From Stigmatella aurantiaca DW4/3-1 (GTDB lineage Bacteria > Myxococcota > Myxococcia > Myxococcales > Myxococcaceae), in the NCBI RefSeq assembly GCF_000165485.1, contig NC_014623.1:1817501-1881500 (forward strand): DNA of 64,000 nt. Direction: 5' to 3'. Position numbers and translations under genes: made by a program. Below, piece after piece: positions 41,830 through 50,892 of this stretch (position 1 is the first letter of the stretch; the number at the start of each line of letters is the position of its first letter). The notes below the pieces were generated by a model. That model did no database searches. It saw nothing but the letters and a program-made list of their open reading frames with translations, and was not told the DNA's origin.

Positions 41830-43157
41830 GCCAGAAGGCCCCTCCGCCCTCTCCCGTTCCCGTCCGTGGCGCCCTGGCGCTGCTGGGCCTGGGCATCGCC
41901 GAGAGCGCGCTCTCCCTCTTTCAGTGGTCTCAACTCCTCACGCTGCGCGCGGGCGGCGCCACGGTGTGTGGCGTCTCCGAGCACGTCAACTGTGAGACCG
42001 TCTGGAACTCCCCCTTCGCCAGCCGCGTGCACGAGCTGTTCGGCATCCCCGTGGCGGGGCTCGGCCTGCTGTGGGGCATCGTCGCCACGGCGCTCGCGGG
42101 CCTCTACGTGGCTTGGCGCAGCGGGGGCCACACCGTGCGCCCCGCCGTCAACGGCCTGAGGCTCACGGCCGCCGCGGGCGTGGTGTCCACCGTCATCTTC
42201 GCCGGCGTGAGCGCGGGCTCCGGGGTGCTGTGCCCCACGTGCTTGGGGACTTATGCGCTGGTGATTGCCTTCGCGGCCGTGGCGTGGCTCGGCCTGCCCG
42301 GCCCCAAGGTGCCCCAGGCGGGCGAGTGGGGGCGGACCCTGACGTGGACGGTGGGCTTCACCGTGGCGGGCTTCCTCGCGCTGCTCATCCCCGGCCGGGC
42401 CACCCCCAAGGCCTCCTCCGGTGAATCGGCGCTCCCCCAGATGGGCGCCAGCGGCGCGCCCGCCTCGCTGGAGGAGTACCTGAAGGGCCTGTCCGCCCGG
42501 GAGCAGCAGCAGGTGGCCGACGCCCTGGCGCAGTACCGCCAGGACACGCCGCAGCCGGCCCTGGCGCCCGCGCGCCGGCGCTTCGGCCCCGTGGATGCGC
42601 CGGTGAAGGTCGTCGAGTGGACTGACAGCAAGTGCCCCCACTGCAAAATCCTGGTGGAGTCCGTGGCCGACCTGAAGCGCCGCGTGCCCGAGGGGAAGAT
42701 GTCCCTGGAGGCCCGGCAGTACCCGCTGGATGGGGCGTGCAACCCGGCCATCCCGCCGCAGTACAGCGACGGCTCGGGCACGCGCTGCCTCGCGGCCAAG
42801 GCGCAGATCTGCCTGGAGAGCGCTTCGGACTACTGGTCGCTGCGCGAGAAGCTCTTCGCCAATCAGGCGGCGCTGACGGGGCCGAAGGTGATGGAGATCG
42901 CCTCGTCCGGCACCATGCCGCGCTCGCAGCTCGAGGCGTGCGTGAACAGCCCGGAGACGGCGGCCCGGCTCCGGGAGGACGTCTCCTACGCGAAGCAGCA
43001 CGACATCCACGGCACGCCGCTCATGGTCGTCAACGGCCGGGAGGTGCCGCCCAGCGTGCCCTTCCTCTATGCGCTGGTGATGACCGGCGGCGACACGAGC
43101 GCGCCCGCGTGGAGCGTGCTGCCGCCCCCGAATCCTCCGCAGGCCCACGCGCACTGA
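41826..43157 (+). CDS. VKOR-DsbA fusion (disulfide bond formation)
   Basis: A 443-residue membrane protein starting at ATG 41826 (MSQKAPPPSPVPVRGALALL). The first part (about 1-200) has several membrane helices with the vitamin K epoxide reductase motifs: the loop cysteines in VCGVSEHVNC and the CPTC in GVLCPTCLGTYAL. The second part is a thioredoxin-fold domain (about 245-440) with the active site CPHC in DSKCPHCKIL and a cis-proline segment HGTPLMVVNG. VKOR reoxidises the DsbA-like domain using quinone, so the fusion can make disulfides in exported proteins. That fits the many Cys-rich secreted proteins in this window. Confidence 0.9.
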   Translation: MSQKAPPPSPVPVRGALALLGLGIAESALSLFQWSQLLTLRAGGATVCGVSEHVNCETVWNSPFASRVHELFGIPVAGLGLLWGIVATALAGLYVAWRSGGHTVRPAVNGLRLTAAAGVVSTVIFAGVSAGSGVLCPTCLGTYALVIAFAAVAWLGLPGPKVPQAGEWGRTLTWTVGFTVAGFLALLIPGRATPKASSGESALPQMGASGAPASLEEYLKGLSAREQQQVADALAQYRQDTPQPALAPARRRFGPVDAPVKVVEWTDSKCPHCKILVESVADLKRRVPEGKMSLEARQYPLDGACNPAIPPQYSDGSGTRCLAAKAQICLESASDYWSLREKLFANQAALTGPKVMEIASSGTMPRSQLEACVNSPETAARLREDVSYAKQHDIHGTPLMVVNGREVPPSVPFLYALVMTGGDTSAPAWSVLPPPNPPQAHAH

Positions 43158-43540
43158 TGGGAAAGAAAGACCGGAAGCCCGAACCCGCCGCCCCCGCGGC
43201 GCCGTTCCACAACCCGTTCGCGGCGCTCGCTGGCCAGCGTGAGGCGCTGCCAGTGGGACCTGAGCCCCAGGTGGCCGTGCCGAAGCCCGAGGCGCGCAAG
43301 GGGCCGGCGAAGGCCGTGGTGCGCATGGAGCGCAAGGGGCGGGGCGGCAAGGAAGTGACGGTGGTGGAGCAGCTCGGGCTGCCCCCCGCGGAGCGGGAGG
43401 TGTGGCTCAAGGCGCTCAAGGGGGCGCTGGGGTGCGGCGGCGCGGTGGAGGAGGATGTCCTGGTGTTGCAAGGCGACCACCGGGAGCGGCTGCCTGGCCT
43501 GCTGGAGGCGCGAGGGGTCCGCCGCGTCGTGGTGGGCTGA
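43157..43540 (+). CDS. SUI1/eIF1-like translation factor
   Basis: A 127-residue protein whose ATG 43157 overlaps the TGA of the VKOR gene (TGATG), so it is translationally coupled. The C-terminal 75 residues have the SUI1 pattern: VVRMERKGRGGKEVTVVEQL then KGALGCGGAVEEDVLVLQGD and a beta-strand end RRVVVG. The N-terminal 50 residues are Pro/Ala-rich and disordered. Bacterial SUI1 proteins resemble eIF1 and are thought to act on start-codon choice. Confidence 0.88.
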   Translation: MGKKDRKPEPAAPAAPFHNPFAALAGQREALPVGPEPQVAVPKPEARKGPAKAVVRMERKGRGGKEVTVVEQLGLPPAEREVWLKALKGALGCGGAVEEDVLVLQGDHRERLPGLLEARGVRRVVVG

Positions 43541-43564
43541 GCGCCCGGCCTGTTCAATTGGGTG

Positions 43565-43594
43565 GCCGGGGCAGGGGTCCTGCCCTGTCCCGGC
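43565..43594. terminator. Hairpin in a convergent gap
   Basis: Nested stems GCCGGG/CCCGGC and GCAGG/CCTGC lie 25 bp after the SUI1 gene, in the 220-bp gap before the convergent amidinotransferase gene. A 5-base bulge interrupts the stem. No T tract. Confidence 0.4.
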
Positions 43595-43761
43595 GCACCC
43601 GGTGCAACGGCTCCACGGCACCAGCGGCTGGAGAAAAGGAGAGAAAACTCCAGCACCAGAGCTGAACGCAGGGTGACAGGGAGGCGCCCGGGCGTACATC
43701 ACCCTGGGGGGCCACGCCCGCGCTCAGCGGCCAACACCTCCGGGGGCCGCGGCCCGGGAGG

Positions 43762-44739
43762 CTACTGGAGATATCCCGCCCCCCCCCGCGGCTCCCCGGG
43801 GCGCTCCCGGCGCGTTGGGGCGGAAGCGGGGCGCAGGGCCTCGCGGGCCGTTCCACGGGCCGGGTGAATCTGGGAGACGAGGCACGCCGCGCTCCCCCCC
43901 GCGAGGTGGAACTGGTCCAAGGGGAGCACGGTCGGACAGCGCCCCTGGGCGTGCAGGAGCAGTTCGACCCAGGGTGCCCGTCCACCGAGGAACACGGTGC
44001 GGCCCACCTCCACGAGGTTGAGCCCAAAGCCGAGCGCCTCCTCCCGGGGGACGTTCAGAATCTGGTGGATGCCCTCGGTGCGCTCCAGCGTGCGCAGCGC
44101 CGCCGGCGTGAAGGCCTCCGGGCAGACCAGCGCGGTGCCGTCCGACAGCACGTGCAGGGCGGTGTCCAGGTGGTAGAGGTGAGGATCCTTCAGCTCGAGG
44201 GGCGTCACCGGCGCGCCGAGGAAGATCTCCAGCATCACCGCCGCATGCCGCGAGGAGCGCTGGCCATGGCCGAGCAGCGCGCCGCGCGCGCCGGGCAGCA
44301 CCACGAGATCGCCTCCCTCGAAGTGGGCCGGAGGGGGGCTGAAGATGTCGAAGCCGAGCCTGTCCAGCACGCGGGCGCGGGCCTGCTGCTCCTGCTGGCG
44401 TTCGCTGAACACGGGGGAGGCCAGCAGGGCCCGCTTCTGGCCTTCCTTCTCGAGGAGCACCGCGTTGTCCTTGGCGAAGACGCAGTCATAGGCACCGTGC
44501 ACGAAGGGCAGCTCGAGCAACTGGGCCCCCGCGGCGCGCAGGGCGCGGCGAAGGAGCCGGTGCTGAGCACGGGCGCGGTGCCAATTCACGGCCCCCATCT
44601 TCATGTGCGGGTTGATGGTCCAGGCGACCTGATACGCACAGTCCGAGGTGCGCAAGGCACAGCGCTCTTCTTCACAGCACAAATCACTGACAGCAAATGT
44701 CGGGGGGGCGGGGTGTCGTGTCCGAAAGGCCATCACCAT
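43762..44739 (-). CDS. Amidinotransferase-fold protein (arginine deiminase/DDAH superfamily)
   Basis: A 325-residue protein. The start 44739 (MVMAFRTRHPAPPTFAVSDL) is preferred since GGAGG stands 6 bases upstream; the longer frame to 44763 lacks this. Catalytic features of the guanidino-group modifying superfamily are present: HFEGGDLVVLPG (the Asp/Glu pair), HLDTALHVLSDG (His), and a Cys in GGSAACLVSQIH near the end. Such enzymes are arginine or methylarginine hydrolases or amidinotransferases. The overall length fits the DDAH-like or ornithine-arginine branch, but the substrate cannot be assigned. Confidence 0.85.
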   Translation of the reverse strand: MVMAFRTRHPAPPTFAVSDLCCEEERCALRTSDCAYQVAWTINPHMKMGAVNWHRARAQHRLLRRALRAAGAQLLELPFVHGAYDCVFAKDNAVLLEKEGQKRALLASPVFSERQQEQQARARVLDRLGFDIFSPPPAHFEGGDLVVLPGARGALLGHGQRSSRHAAVMLEIFLGAPVTPLELKDPHLYHLDTALHVLSDGTALVCPEAFTPAALRTLERTEGIHQILNVPREEALGFGLNLVEVGRTVFLGGRAPWVELLLHAQGRCPTVLPLDQFHLAGGSAACLVSQIHPARGTAREALRPASAPTRRERPGEPRGGAGYLQ

Positions 44740-44798
44740 TTTCCCTCCATCCGGGACCGGCATCAGGCCGGTCCGGCGGTAGAGGAAGGATGTGCACC

Positions 44799-45740
44799 AT
44801 GTGGGGGCAGGGAGAGGCTGGGCGTGATGTCAAGGCTGGCGCTGGTGCCCGCCTCGAAGGGCAGGCAGGCGAGTTAGACCCCGGCTTGCTTCACCAACTG
44901 CTGCTGCACTTCAACCGGGCGCGCTTGAGCCCGGCGATTCCCCAGGAGGACTGGGAGGCGGACCTCCGGCGGGAGTCCCACTTGCGCTGCCTGGAGGGCG
45001 CCTTTGTCGAGGCCGAGCGCGAGCGGATCGCCGCGCGCGCCGCCGAGGCCCCCGAGGACCCGGACGGCTTCGTGGCCTGGTTCGAGGCGCTGAAGCAAGC
45101 GGGGCCGGGGCAAGGAGACCCCCTGTTCCCGTGGCTGGCCACGGAGGCGCCGCTGGAGGCGTTCCGCTGGTTCCTCACGCAGGAGGTGGCGGGGGAGGCG
45201 GGCTTCGATGATCTCGTGGCGATGACGCAGGTGAAGCTCCCCACGCGGGCCAAGCTGGAACTGGCGCGCAACTACTGGGACGAGATGGGCCGGGGCCGGG
45301 AGGAGGCGATGCATGGCCCGATGCTGGCCGGGCTTGCCGAGGCGCTGGCGCTTCACCCCACGGACGAGGACACGGTGTGGGAGGCGCATGCGCTGGCCAA
45401 CCTCCTCGTCGCCTTCGCGGCCAACCGCCGCTACACGTACCACTCCGTGGGGGCGCTGGGCGTGGTGGAGCTGACGGCCCCTGGGCGCGCGGTGTGCGTC
45501 AACGAGGGGCTGCAGCGGCTCGGGTTCGGCATGCCGGTGCGCCGCTATTACGCGCTCCACGCCACGCTGGACGTGAAGCACTCGGAGGCGTGGAACAGGG
45601 AGGTGCTCTGGCCCCTGGTCGCGGAGGACCCGGGCGTGGCGCGCCCCATCGCCGAGGGGGCGCTGATGCGCCTCAGGGCGGGGGCGCGCTGCTTCGAGCG
45701 CTACCGCCAGGAGTTGGCGCCCATGCTGTCCCGGGCCTGA
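44799..45740 (+). CDS. Haem-oxygenase-like (PqqC/TenA-type) protein
   Basis: A 313-residue helical protein. ATG 44799 (MWGQGEAGRDVKAGAGARLE) has AGGAAGG about 8 bases upstream; ATG 44790 is possible. Its second half, with DLVAMTQVKLPTRAKLELAR, NYWDEMGRGREEAMHGPML and VRRYYALHATLDVKHSEAW, has Glu and His residues at the positions of the iron-containing redox enzymes of the haem-oxygenase fold. These can hold a dinuclear iron centre. No neighbour indicates a pathway. Divergent from the amidinotransferase gene. Confidence 0.8.
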   Translation: MWGQGEAGRDVKAGAGARLEGQAGELDPGLLHQLLLHFNRARLSPAIPQEDWEADLRRESHLRCLEGAFVEAERERIAARAAEAPEDPDGFVAWFEALKQAGPGQGDPLFPWLATEAPLEAFRWFLTQEVAGEAGFDDLVAMTQVKLPTRAKLELARNYWDEMGRGREEAMHGPMLAGLAEALALHPTDEDTVWEAHALANLLVAFAANRRYTYHSVGALGVVELTAPGRAVCVNEGLQRLGFGMPVRRYYALHATLDVKHSEAWNREVLWPLVAEDPGVARPIAEGALMRLRAGARCFERYRQELAPMLSRA

Positions 45741-45856
45741 GCGCCCGGGGGGAAGGGGGGACCTTCGAGGGGACGCCGAGCGCCTTGGTGACCGGCCTGC
45801 CCGCCCAGTAGGCTGGCGCGCGGCAGTGCTCTCCCTTCCCAAAGGCTCCCCCCTTC

Positions 45857-46300
45857 ATGCGCTTTGTGTCCCCGAGTGATTCCGCCCCCGTCTTCTCGAA
45901 GCGTTCCCTGGTGCTCGTGCTGGCCCTGGGCCTGTCCCTGTCCGCGTGTGGTGACGAAGAGGCGGCCTGTGAGGTCGGCTCGGAGATGCAATTCACGGAG
46001 CTGTTCTTCGGCATGGACCGGGAGAACGCGGAGCCCGTCAGCGAGGCGGAGTGGCAGGGGTTCGTCGACACCATCGTCACCCCGCGCTTCCGGGACGGGC
46101 TCACCATGTTCGACGCGGACGGCCAGTACATGATGGACACCGGCAACCTGGTGCACGAGAACAGCAAGGTCATCCTCCTGCTCCATGACGGCAGCGCCGC
46201 GCGCTCCCGCGACATCGACACCATCCGCGAGGAGTACAAGCAGCAGTTCCAGCAGGAGTCCGTGCTGCGCATCGACTCCACCTCGTGCGTGGCTTTCTAG
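45857..46300 (+). CDS. Lipoprotein of the DUF3574 family
   Basis: A 147-residue protein starting at ATG 45857 with a late lipobox (SLSACG, Cys at about 31). The mature domain has FTELFFGMDR, EAEWQGFVDTIVTPRFRDGL and a downstream MFDADGQY, the layout of DUF3574. The N-terminus before the hydrophobic core is unusually long (about 17 residues), so a later start may be used. Function of the family unknown. Confidence 0.8.
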   Translation: MRFVSPSDSAPVFSKRSLVLVLALGLSLSACGDEEAACEVGSEMQFTELFFGMDRENAEPVSEAEWQGFVDTIVTPRFRDGLTMFDADGQYMMDTGNLVHENSKVILLLHDGSAARSRDIDTIREEYKQQFQQESVLRIDSTSCVAF

Positions 46301-46352
46301 GCTGACGCTCTGCGCCAAAGGCGACTTTCTGTAAATTGTTAGAATTCAAGTG

Positions 46353-46371
46353 AAACAGGCATTTACTGTTT
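46353..46371. promoter_or_regulatory. Inverted repeat upstream of GH30 gene
   Basis: AAACAG and CTGTTT are separated by 7 bases in an AT-rich stretch, 53 bp before the start of the GH30 gene. It could be an operator for a dimeric regulator. No assignment of the regulator. Confidence 0.4.
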
Positions 46372-46424
46372 AAGGAGTTCCTTGATACGAGCCGGAGCCA
46401 GTCATCCCCTGGAAGGAGTCCCCC

Positions 46425-48731
46425 ATGATGAAGAGAGGCTTTCCCGGCCCTGCCCGTTTCCTGCGGTCCTCGCTGGTGGCTGTCCCGCTTGCGGGGCTGG
46501 CCATCAGCGCCCCGGCGCTCGCCGCCGGAGAGACGGCCAATGTCTGGCTCACCCGGAAGGATTTGTCCCAGGCCCTGCAGCCGCAGGGCAACGTGGTCTT
46601 CGGCGCGGATGCCAGCGCCGGGCAAACGACCATCTACGTGGATGAAAAGGTCACCTACCAGACGATGGATGGCATCGGCGCTTCGCTGACCGACTCCTCG
46701 GCCTGGCTCATCAAGAACAAGCTGAGCGCGGCCAACCAGACGGCCGTGATGACCAAGCTGTTTGATCCGGTCAACGGCATCGGCGTCTCCTGGTTGCGCC
46801 AGCCGATGGGCGCCTCGGACTTCTCGTCCCGGGGCAACTACTCCTACGACGACATGCCGGCCGGGCAGCGGGATGACACGAACCTGTCGCGGTTCTCCCT
46901 CGCCCATGACCAGCAGTACATCATCCCGCTGGTCAAGCAGGCCCTAAGCCTCAACCCCCAGCTCAAGGTGATGATCTCCCCTTGGAGCCCGCCGGGCTGG
47001 ATGAAGGCAAATGACTCGATGAACGGCGGGACGCTGAACACCAGCGCCTACGGCCAGTTCGCGCTCTACTTCGCCAAGACGATCAAGGGGTACGAGGCGG
47101 CGGGCGTTCCCATCTACGCGCTGACCATCCAGAACGAGCCGCTGCACCAGACCTCGGGCTATCCCACGATGTACCTGCCGGCCGCCGAGGCGAACAACTT
47201 CATCAAGTACAACCTGGGGCCGACCCTGGCCAACCAGGGCCTGAAGACCAAGGTGCTCGGGTACGACCACAACTGGGATCAACCCGGCTACATCCAGACG
47301 CTCTACAGCGACGCCTCCACCTACGGCTACCTGGCCGGGTCCGCCTGGCACTTCTACGGTGGCAACGTCGAGACGATGAGCGACATCCACTACCAGTACC
47401 CCGAGAAGGACGTCTACTTCACGGAGGGCTCCAGCGGCACGTGGATCACCAACCTGTTCGAAGCGAACATCACCAATGAGATCTCCATCTTCCGCAACTG
47501 GGCGAAGACGTACACGGACTGGAACATCGCGCTGGACACCAACCGGGGGCCGATCAACGGCGGGTGCGCGACGTGCCTGGGGCTGGTGACGATCAACCAG
47601 TCCACGGGCCAGGCCACCTACACGTCCACGTATTACGCCATGGGACACATCAGCAAGTTCGTCGTCCCGGGCGCCAAGCGCATCGCGTCCACGGGCTTCA
47701 CGAAGGGGCTGTTCAACGTCGCCTTCAAGAACCCGGATGGCTCCAAGTCCCTCATCGTCTACAACCAGAACGGCGCCAACACCCCGTTTGCCGTCAAGTG
47801 GGGCAACGCCTCGTTCAACTACACGATCCCGGCCACCTCCATCGTCACGTTCAAGTGGGCGGGCACCCAGGCCACGGACACGGCGATCCGGTCCAGCGAG
47901 AGGCTCCAGGCCTCGTCGTACCACGAGGGGCGCGGCGTGCGTCTGGAGGCCACCACCGACGCGGGCGGGGGCCAGGCCATCGGCTTCACGTCCTCGGGCA
48001 GCTTCCTGCGCTTCGAGAACGTGGACCTGACGAACGTCACCTCCGTCAGCGCCCGCGTGGCGAACGGCGGCTCGAACACCACGATTGAACTGCGCGCCGA
48101 CAGCGTCACCGGCCCCCTGCTCGGCACCGTCGCGGCCAACGTCACCGGCGGCTGGCAGACCTGGGTGACGAACACCGCGTCCCTCACCGGGGCCTCCGGG
48201 GTGCGTGACCTCTTCGTCGTGTTCCGGGGCAGCACCAACCTGAACTGGTTGCAGTTCGGCGGAGGCTCGACGCCGCCCCCCACCGGCAACCTGCTGGCCA
48301 ACCCGGGCTTCGAGGAAGGCTCGCTGAGCGGCTGGTCGGACTGGCACCCCACCACGCAGGCCGCCGCCGCGCACCAGGTGGACTCCGACACGCCCCGCGC
48401 GAGCAGCTTCAAGCTGACGCACTACGCGAGCGGCGCCTACCAGCAGACGACGTACCAGGGGGTCAGCGTGCCCAACGGCACCTACCGGGCCAGCGTGTGG
48501 GTGCGCTCCGGTGGCGGCCAGAAGAACCTGCGCCTGGAGGTGAGCAACCATGGCGGCGGCACCACCCTGTACAGCACGGACCTGGGCGCCACTGCGTACC
48601 CCAGCACCTGGACGCAGTTGACCATCAACAACATCGCCGTGACGTCCGGCACGGTGACCGTGGGCATCCACTCGAACGCGAACGCGGGCAACTGGGCGGC
48701 GTTCGATGACGTCGAGCTCACGCGCCAGTAG
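46425..48731 (+). CDS. GH30 glucanase with two carbohydrate-binding modules
   Basis: A 768-residue exported enzyme. After a signal peptide (about 1-34, ending ALAAG) comes a GH30 barrel with side beta-domain (about 35-490). The acid/base Glu is in LTIQNEPLHQTS and the nucleophile Glu in VYFTEGSSGTW; MISPWSPPGWMKAND is the characteristic strand. A CBM6-like domain (about 493-620; RLQASSYHEGRGVRLEAT, ending NLNWLQFGGG) and a CBM4/9-like domain (about 630-768; NLLANPGFEEGSLSGWSDW) follow. GH30 enzymes of this kind cleave beta-1,6- or other beta-glucans, found in fungal walls. The substrate is inferred. Confidence 0.9.
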   Translation: MMKRGFPGPARFLRSSLVAVPLAGLAISAPALAAGETANVWLTRKDLSQALQPQGNVVFGADASAGQTTIYVDEKVTYQTMDGIGASLTDSSAWLIKNKLSAANQTAVMTKLFDPVNGIGVSWLRQPMGASDFSSRGNYSYDDMPAGQRDDTNLSRFSLAHDQQYIIPLVKQALSLNPQLKVMISPWSPPGWMKANDSMNGGTLNTSAYGQFALYFAKTIKGYEAAGVPIYALTIQNEPLHQTSGYPTMYLPAAEANNFIKYNLGPTLANQGLKTKVLGYDHNWDQPGYIQTLYSDASTYGYLAGSAWHFYGGNVETMSDIHYQYPEKDVYFTEGSSGTWITNLFEANITNEISIFRNWAKTYTDWNIALDTNRGPINGGCATCLGLVTINQSTGQATYTSTYYAMGHISKFVVPGAKRIASTGFTKGLFNVAFKNPDGSKSLIVYNQNGANTPFAVKWGNASFNYTIPATSIVTFKWAGTQATDTAIRSSERLQASSYHEGRGVRLEATTDAGGGQAIGFTSSGSFLRFENVDLTNVTSVSARVANGGSNTTIELRADSVTGPLLGTVAANVTGGWQTWVTNTASLTGASGVRDLFVVFRGSTNLNWLQFGGGSTPPPTGNLLANPGFEEGSLSGWSDWHPTTQAAAAHQVDSDTPRASSFKLTHYASGAYQQTTYQGVSVPNGTYRASVWVRSGGGQKNLRLEVSNHGGGTTLYSTDLGATAYPSTWTQLTINNIAVTSGTVTVGIHSNANAGNWAAFDDVELTRQ

Positions 48732-48738
48732 GTGATGC

Positions 48739-50892
48739 TCAGGGGCGGAAGAGGGCCTCGTCCATCCTCCGCCCCAGCTTCTGGTACTCCCGCCGCGTCG
48801 CGTGCAGCAGGTGTTTCTGAGACACCTGCCCGGTGCTGGCCGCCGCCAGGAAGGCGGCCGCCAGGGCGATGTTGCGGATGTGGCCTCCGGACAGCTCGAA
48901 GCGGTGGGCCAGGACGCCCAGGTCCACGTCCGCCGCGCGTGGCACCTCCGGGGGCCAAATTCCCTCCCACAGCCTCCGCCGCTGCCGCTCGTCCGGGAGG
49001 CTGTACTCGATGATGAACTGAAAGCGCCGCACGAAGGCCTCGTCCAGGTTCCGGCTGAAGTTGGACGCCAGGATGACCATGCCCTCGTAGGCCTCGATGC
49101 GCTGGAGCAGGAAGCTCGTCTCCAGGTTGGCGTACCGGTCGTGGGAGTCCTTCACCTCGCTGCGCTTGCCGAAGAGCGCATCCGCCTCGTCGAAGAAGAG
49201 GGCGGTCCCGTTCTCCTCGGCCTCCGAGAACAGCCGCGCCAGGTGCTTCTCCGTCTCGCCGATGTACTTGCTGACCACCGACGAGAGATCGATCTGGTAC
49301 AGCTCCACCCCCAGCTCCTTGGCCATGATGCCCGCCGTCAGGGTCTTGCCCGTGCCGGGCGGCCCGGTGAACAGCAGGTTCAGGCCCTTGCCCGTGGACA
49401 GCTTCCGGTCGAAGCCCCACTCGTTCAAGACGAGCTCCCGGTAGCGGGCCTGGTCGCAGATCTCCCGCAGCCGCGTGAGCTGCTCCTCGGGCAGGACGAG
49501 GTCCTCCCAGGTGTTCTGGATGGAGAGGCGGCGGGCCAGGGCGGAGCGCGGCGGGCCGGTGCGGAGCTGGCAGGCCTGGGCGAGATCGGCCGGTGTCACG
49601 TGCCCCGGGGCGGGCGCGCGCTCGAAGGCCAGGGCGCGGGCCTTGGCCGCGGCGTGTTGGATTTGTCCCGGGGTGAGGCGGTACCGGCTCGCGAGGCGGG
49701 CGAGTGTGTCCGCGTTGGGCGTGGCCTGGGGCGGCCCCGCGAGGGCCTCTTTCCAGAGCCGGACGCGCTCGCGAGGCTCGGGATAGGTCTGCTCCAAGAG
49801 GAGGAAGCGCCGCGAGAGCAGGAGTCCCTCCGGCTTCCATGGGGCCTCGCCCGACAGGAGCACCCAGCCCGGGCCATTCTCCAGGGTGCGCAGCGGCGCC
49901 ATCCCCGAGGGCCGGGCTTCGGACGCCGAGGGCGCTTCGAAGTCCCGCCAGTACGGCACCGCGTCCTGGAGCAGGGCCTCGCGCAGCGTCAGGCGCACCA
50001 CTTCCTCGGCTTGGGGCTCGGGCAAGGCGCTCAGGCTCGCGCCTTCCAGCACCAGCAGGCGCTTGCCGAGCGCGGCGCACAGCGTCTCGGCCGTGTCCTG
50101 TGGGGCGGAACCCGAGGGGCCTTGGAGATAGAGGAGCTCACCGGAGGGGGACGGCTGGGCCACGCGCGCGGCGAGTGCCTCCGGAAGCGAGTCGGCCCGA
50201 AGGTCCGCGCGAGGCGTTACCAGCCGGGCATGGGCCACCAGCCGGGCATCGGGTTGCTCTGAGCCCAGCACCCACTCCACGAGGCGCCCATCGAGCTTGA
50301 AGGCGCTGCCGAGCAGCGTCGGGTGGCCCTGGGGCGGCTCGGCGAACAGGTGCAGAAGGCCGTGGCGGCGCAGCGGGGCGGTGGGGGCGAAGCGGGCGCG
50401 CGCGGCGAGCCGCTCCTCGAAGGTGGTGCAGAACAGCCCCAGTGCCATGTCCACGCCGGGCCGCCTCCGGGTGACGTCGTCGTTCAGGTAGGCGAAGAGC
50501 CGCTCGTAGCGGATGTCCACCTCGGGGGCGAGCGCCAGCATCAGCACGTCGAAGTCGAAGCCGGTGAGCCCGAAGCGCGGCAGGAGGGCCCACAGGCGGG
50601 GCGGTGAGCCCGTCTGGAACGCGGCGGCGCGTTGCTGGGAGAGGTCCTCCGCGAGCCGTGCCGCCTGCTGTTCGAGCTCGGGCTCCTCGGGCGAGCTGTT
50701 CCAGTGCGGCGAGCCCAAGGGCCTGAGGAAGAGGGCTTCGACCTCCTCCTCCGAGATGGTCAACCCGCGCAGCGCGTCGTCGCCCGCGGCCTGCCGTGCT
50801 CGCAGCGCCTGGAGCCGCACCAGCAGGTCGATGCGCTCGAGCTCGGCCCGGAGGGGATCCACCGGGGAGGGAGAGGAAGCGGACCGATTCAT
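48739..50892 (-). CDS. eCIS AAA+ ATPase (Afp15-like)
   Basis: A 717-residue ATPase, last gene of the eCIS operon. Its ATG 50892 overlaps the stop of the tape-measure gene in an ATGA. The C-terminal 230 residues form the AAA+ domain: Walker A GPPGTGKT (about 510-517), Walker B ALFFDEAD (about 564-571), sensor ILASNFSRN and two arginines (VRRFQF). The N-terminal 480 residues are a large helical and degenerate AAA-like region. Such ATPases are a hallmark of extracellular contractile injection systems and are needed for assembly. The gene ends 7 bp from the convergent GH30 gene. Confidence 0.9.
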   Translation of the reverse strand: MNRSASSPSPVDPLRAELERIDLLVRLQALRARQAAGDDALRGLTISEEEVEALFLRPLGSPHWNSSPEEPELEQQAARLAEDLSQQRAAAFQTGSPPRLWALLPRFGLTGFDFDVLMLALAPEVDIRYERLFAYLNDDVTRRRPGVDMALGLFCTTFEERLAARARFAPTAPLRRHGLLHLFAEPPQGHPTLLGSAFKLDGRLVEWVLGSEQPDARLVAHARLVTPRADLRADSLPEALAARVAQPSPSGELLYLQGPSGSAPQDTAETLCAALGKRLLVLEGASLSALPEPQAEEVVRLTLREALLQDAVPYWRDFEAPSASEARPSGMAPLRTLENGPGWVLLSGEAPWKPEGLLLSRRFLLLEQTYPEPRERVRLWKEALAGPPQATPNADTLARLASRYRLTPGQIQHAAAKARALAFERAPAPGHVTPADLAQACQLRTGPPRSALARRLSIQNTWEDLVLPEEQLTRLREICDQARYRELVLNEWGFDRKLSTGKGLNLLFTGPPGTGKTLTAGIMAKELGVELYQIDLSSVVSKYIGETEKHLARLFSEAEENGTALFFDEADALFGKRSEVKDSHDRYANLETSFLLQRIEAYEGMVILASNFSRNLDEAFVRRFQFIIEYSLPDERQRRRLWEGIWPPEVPRAADVDLGVLAHRFELSGGHIRNIALAAAFLAAASTGQVSQKHLLHATRREYQKLGRRMDEALFRP

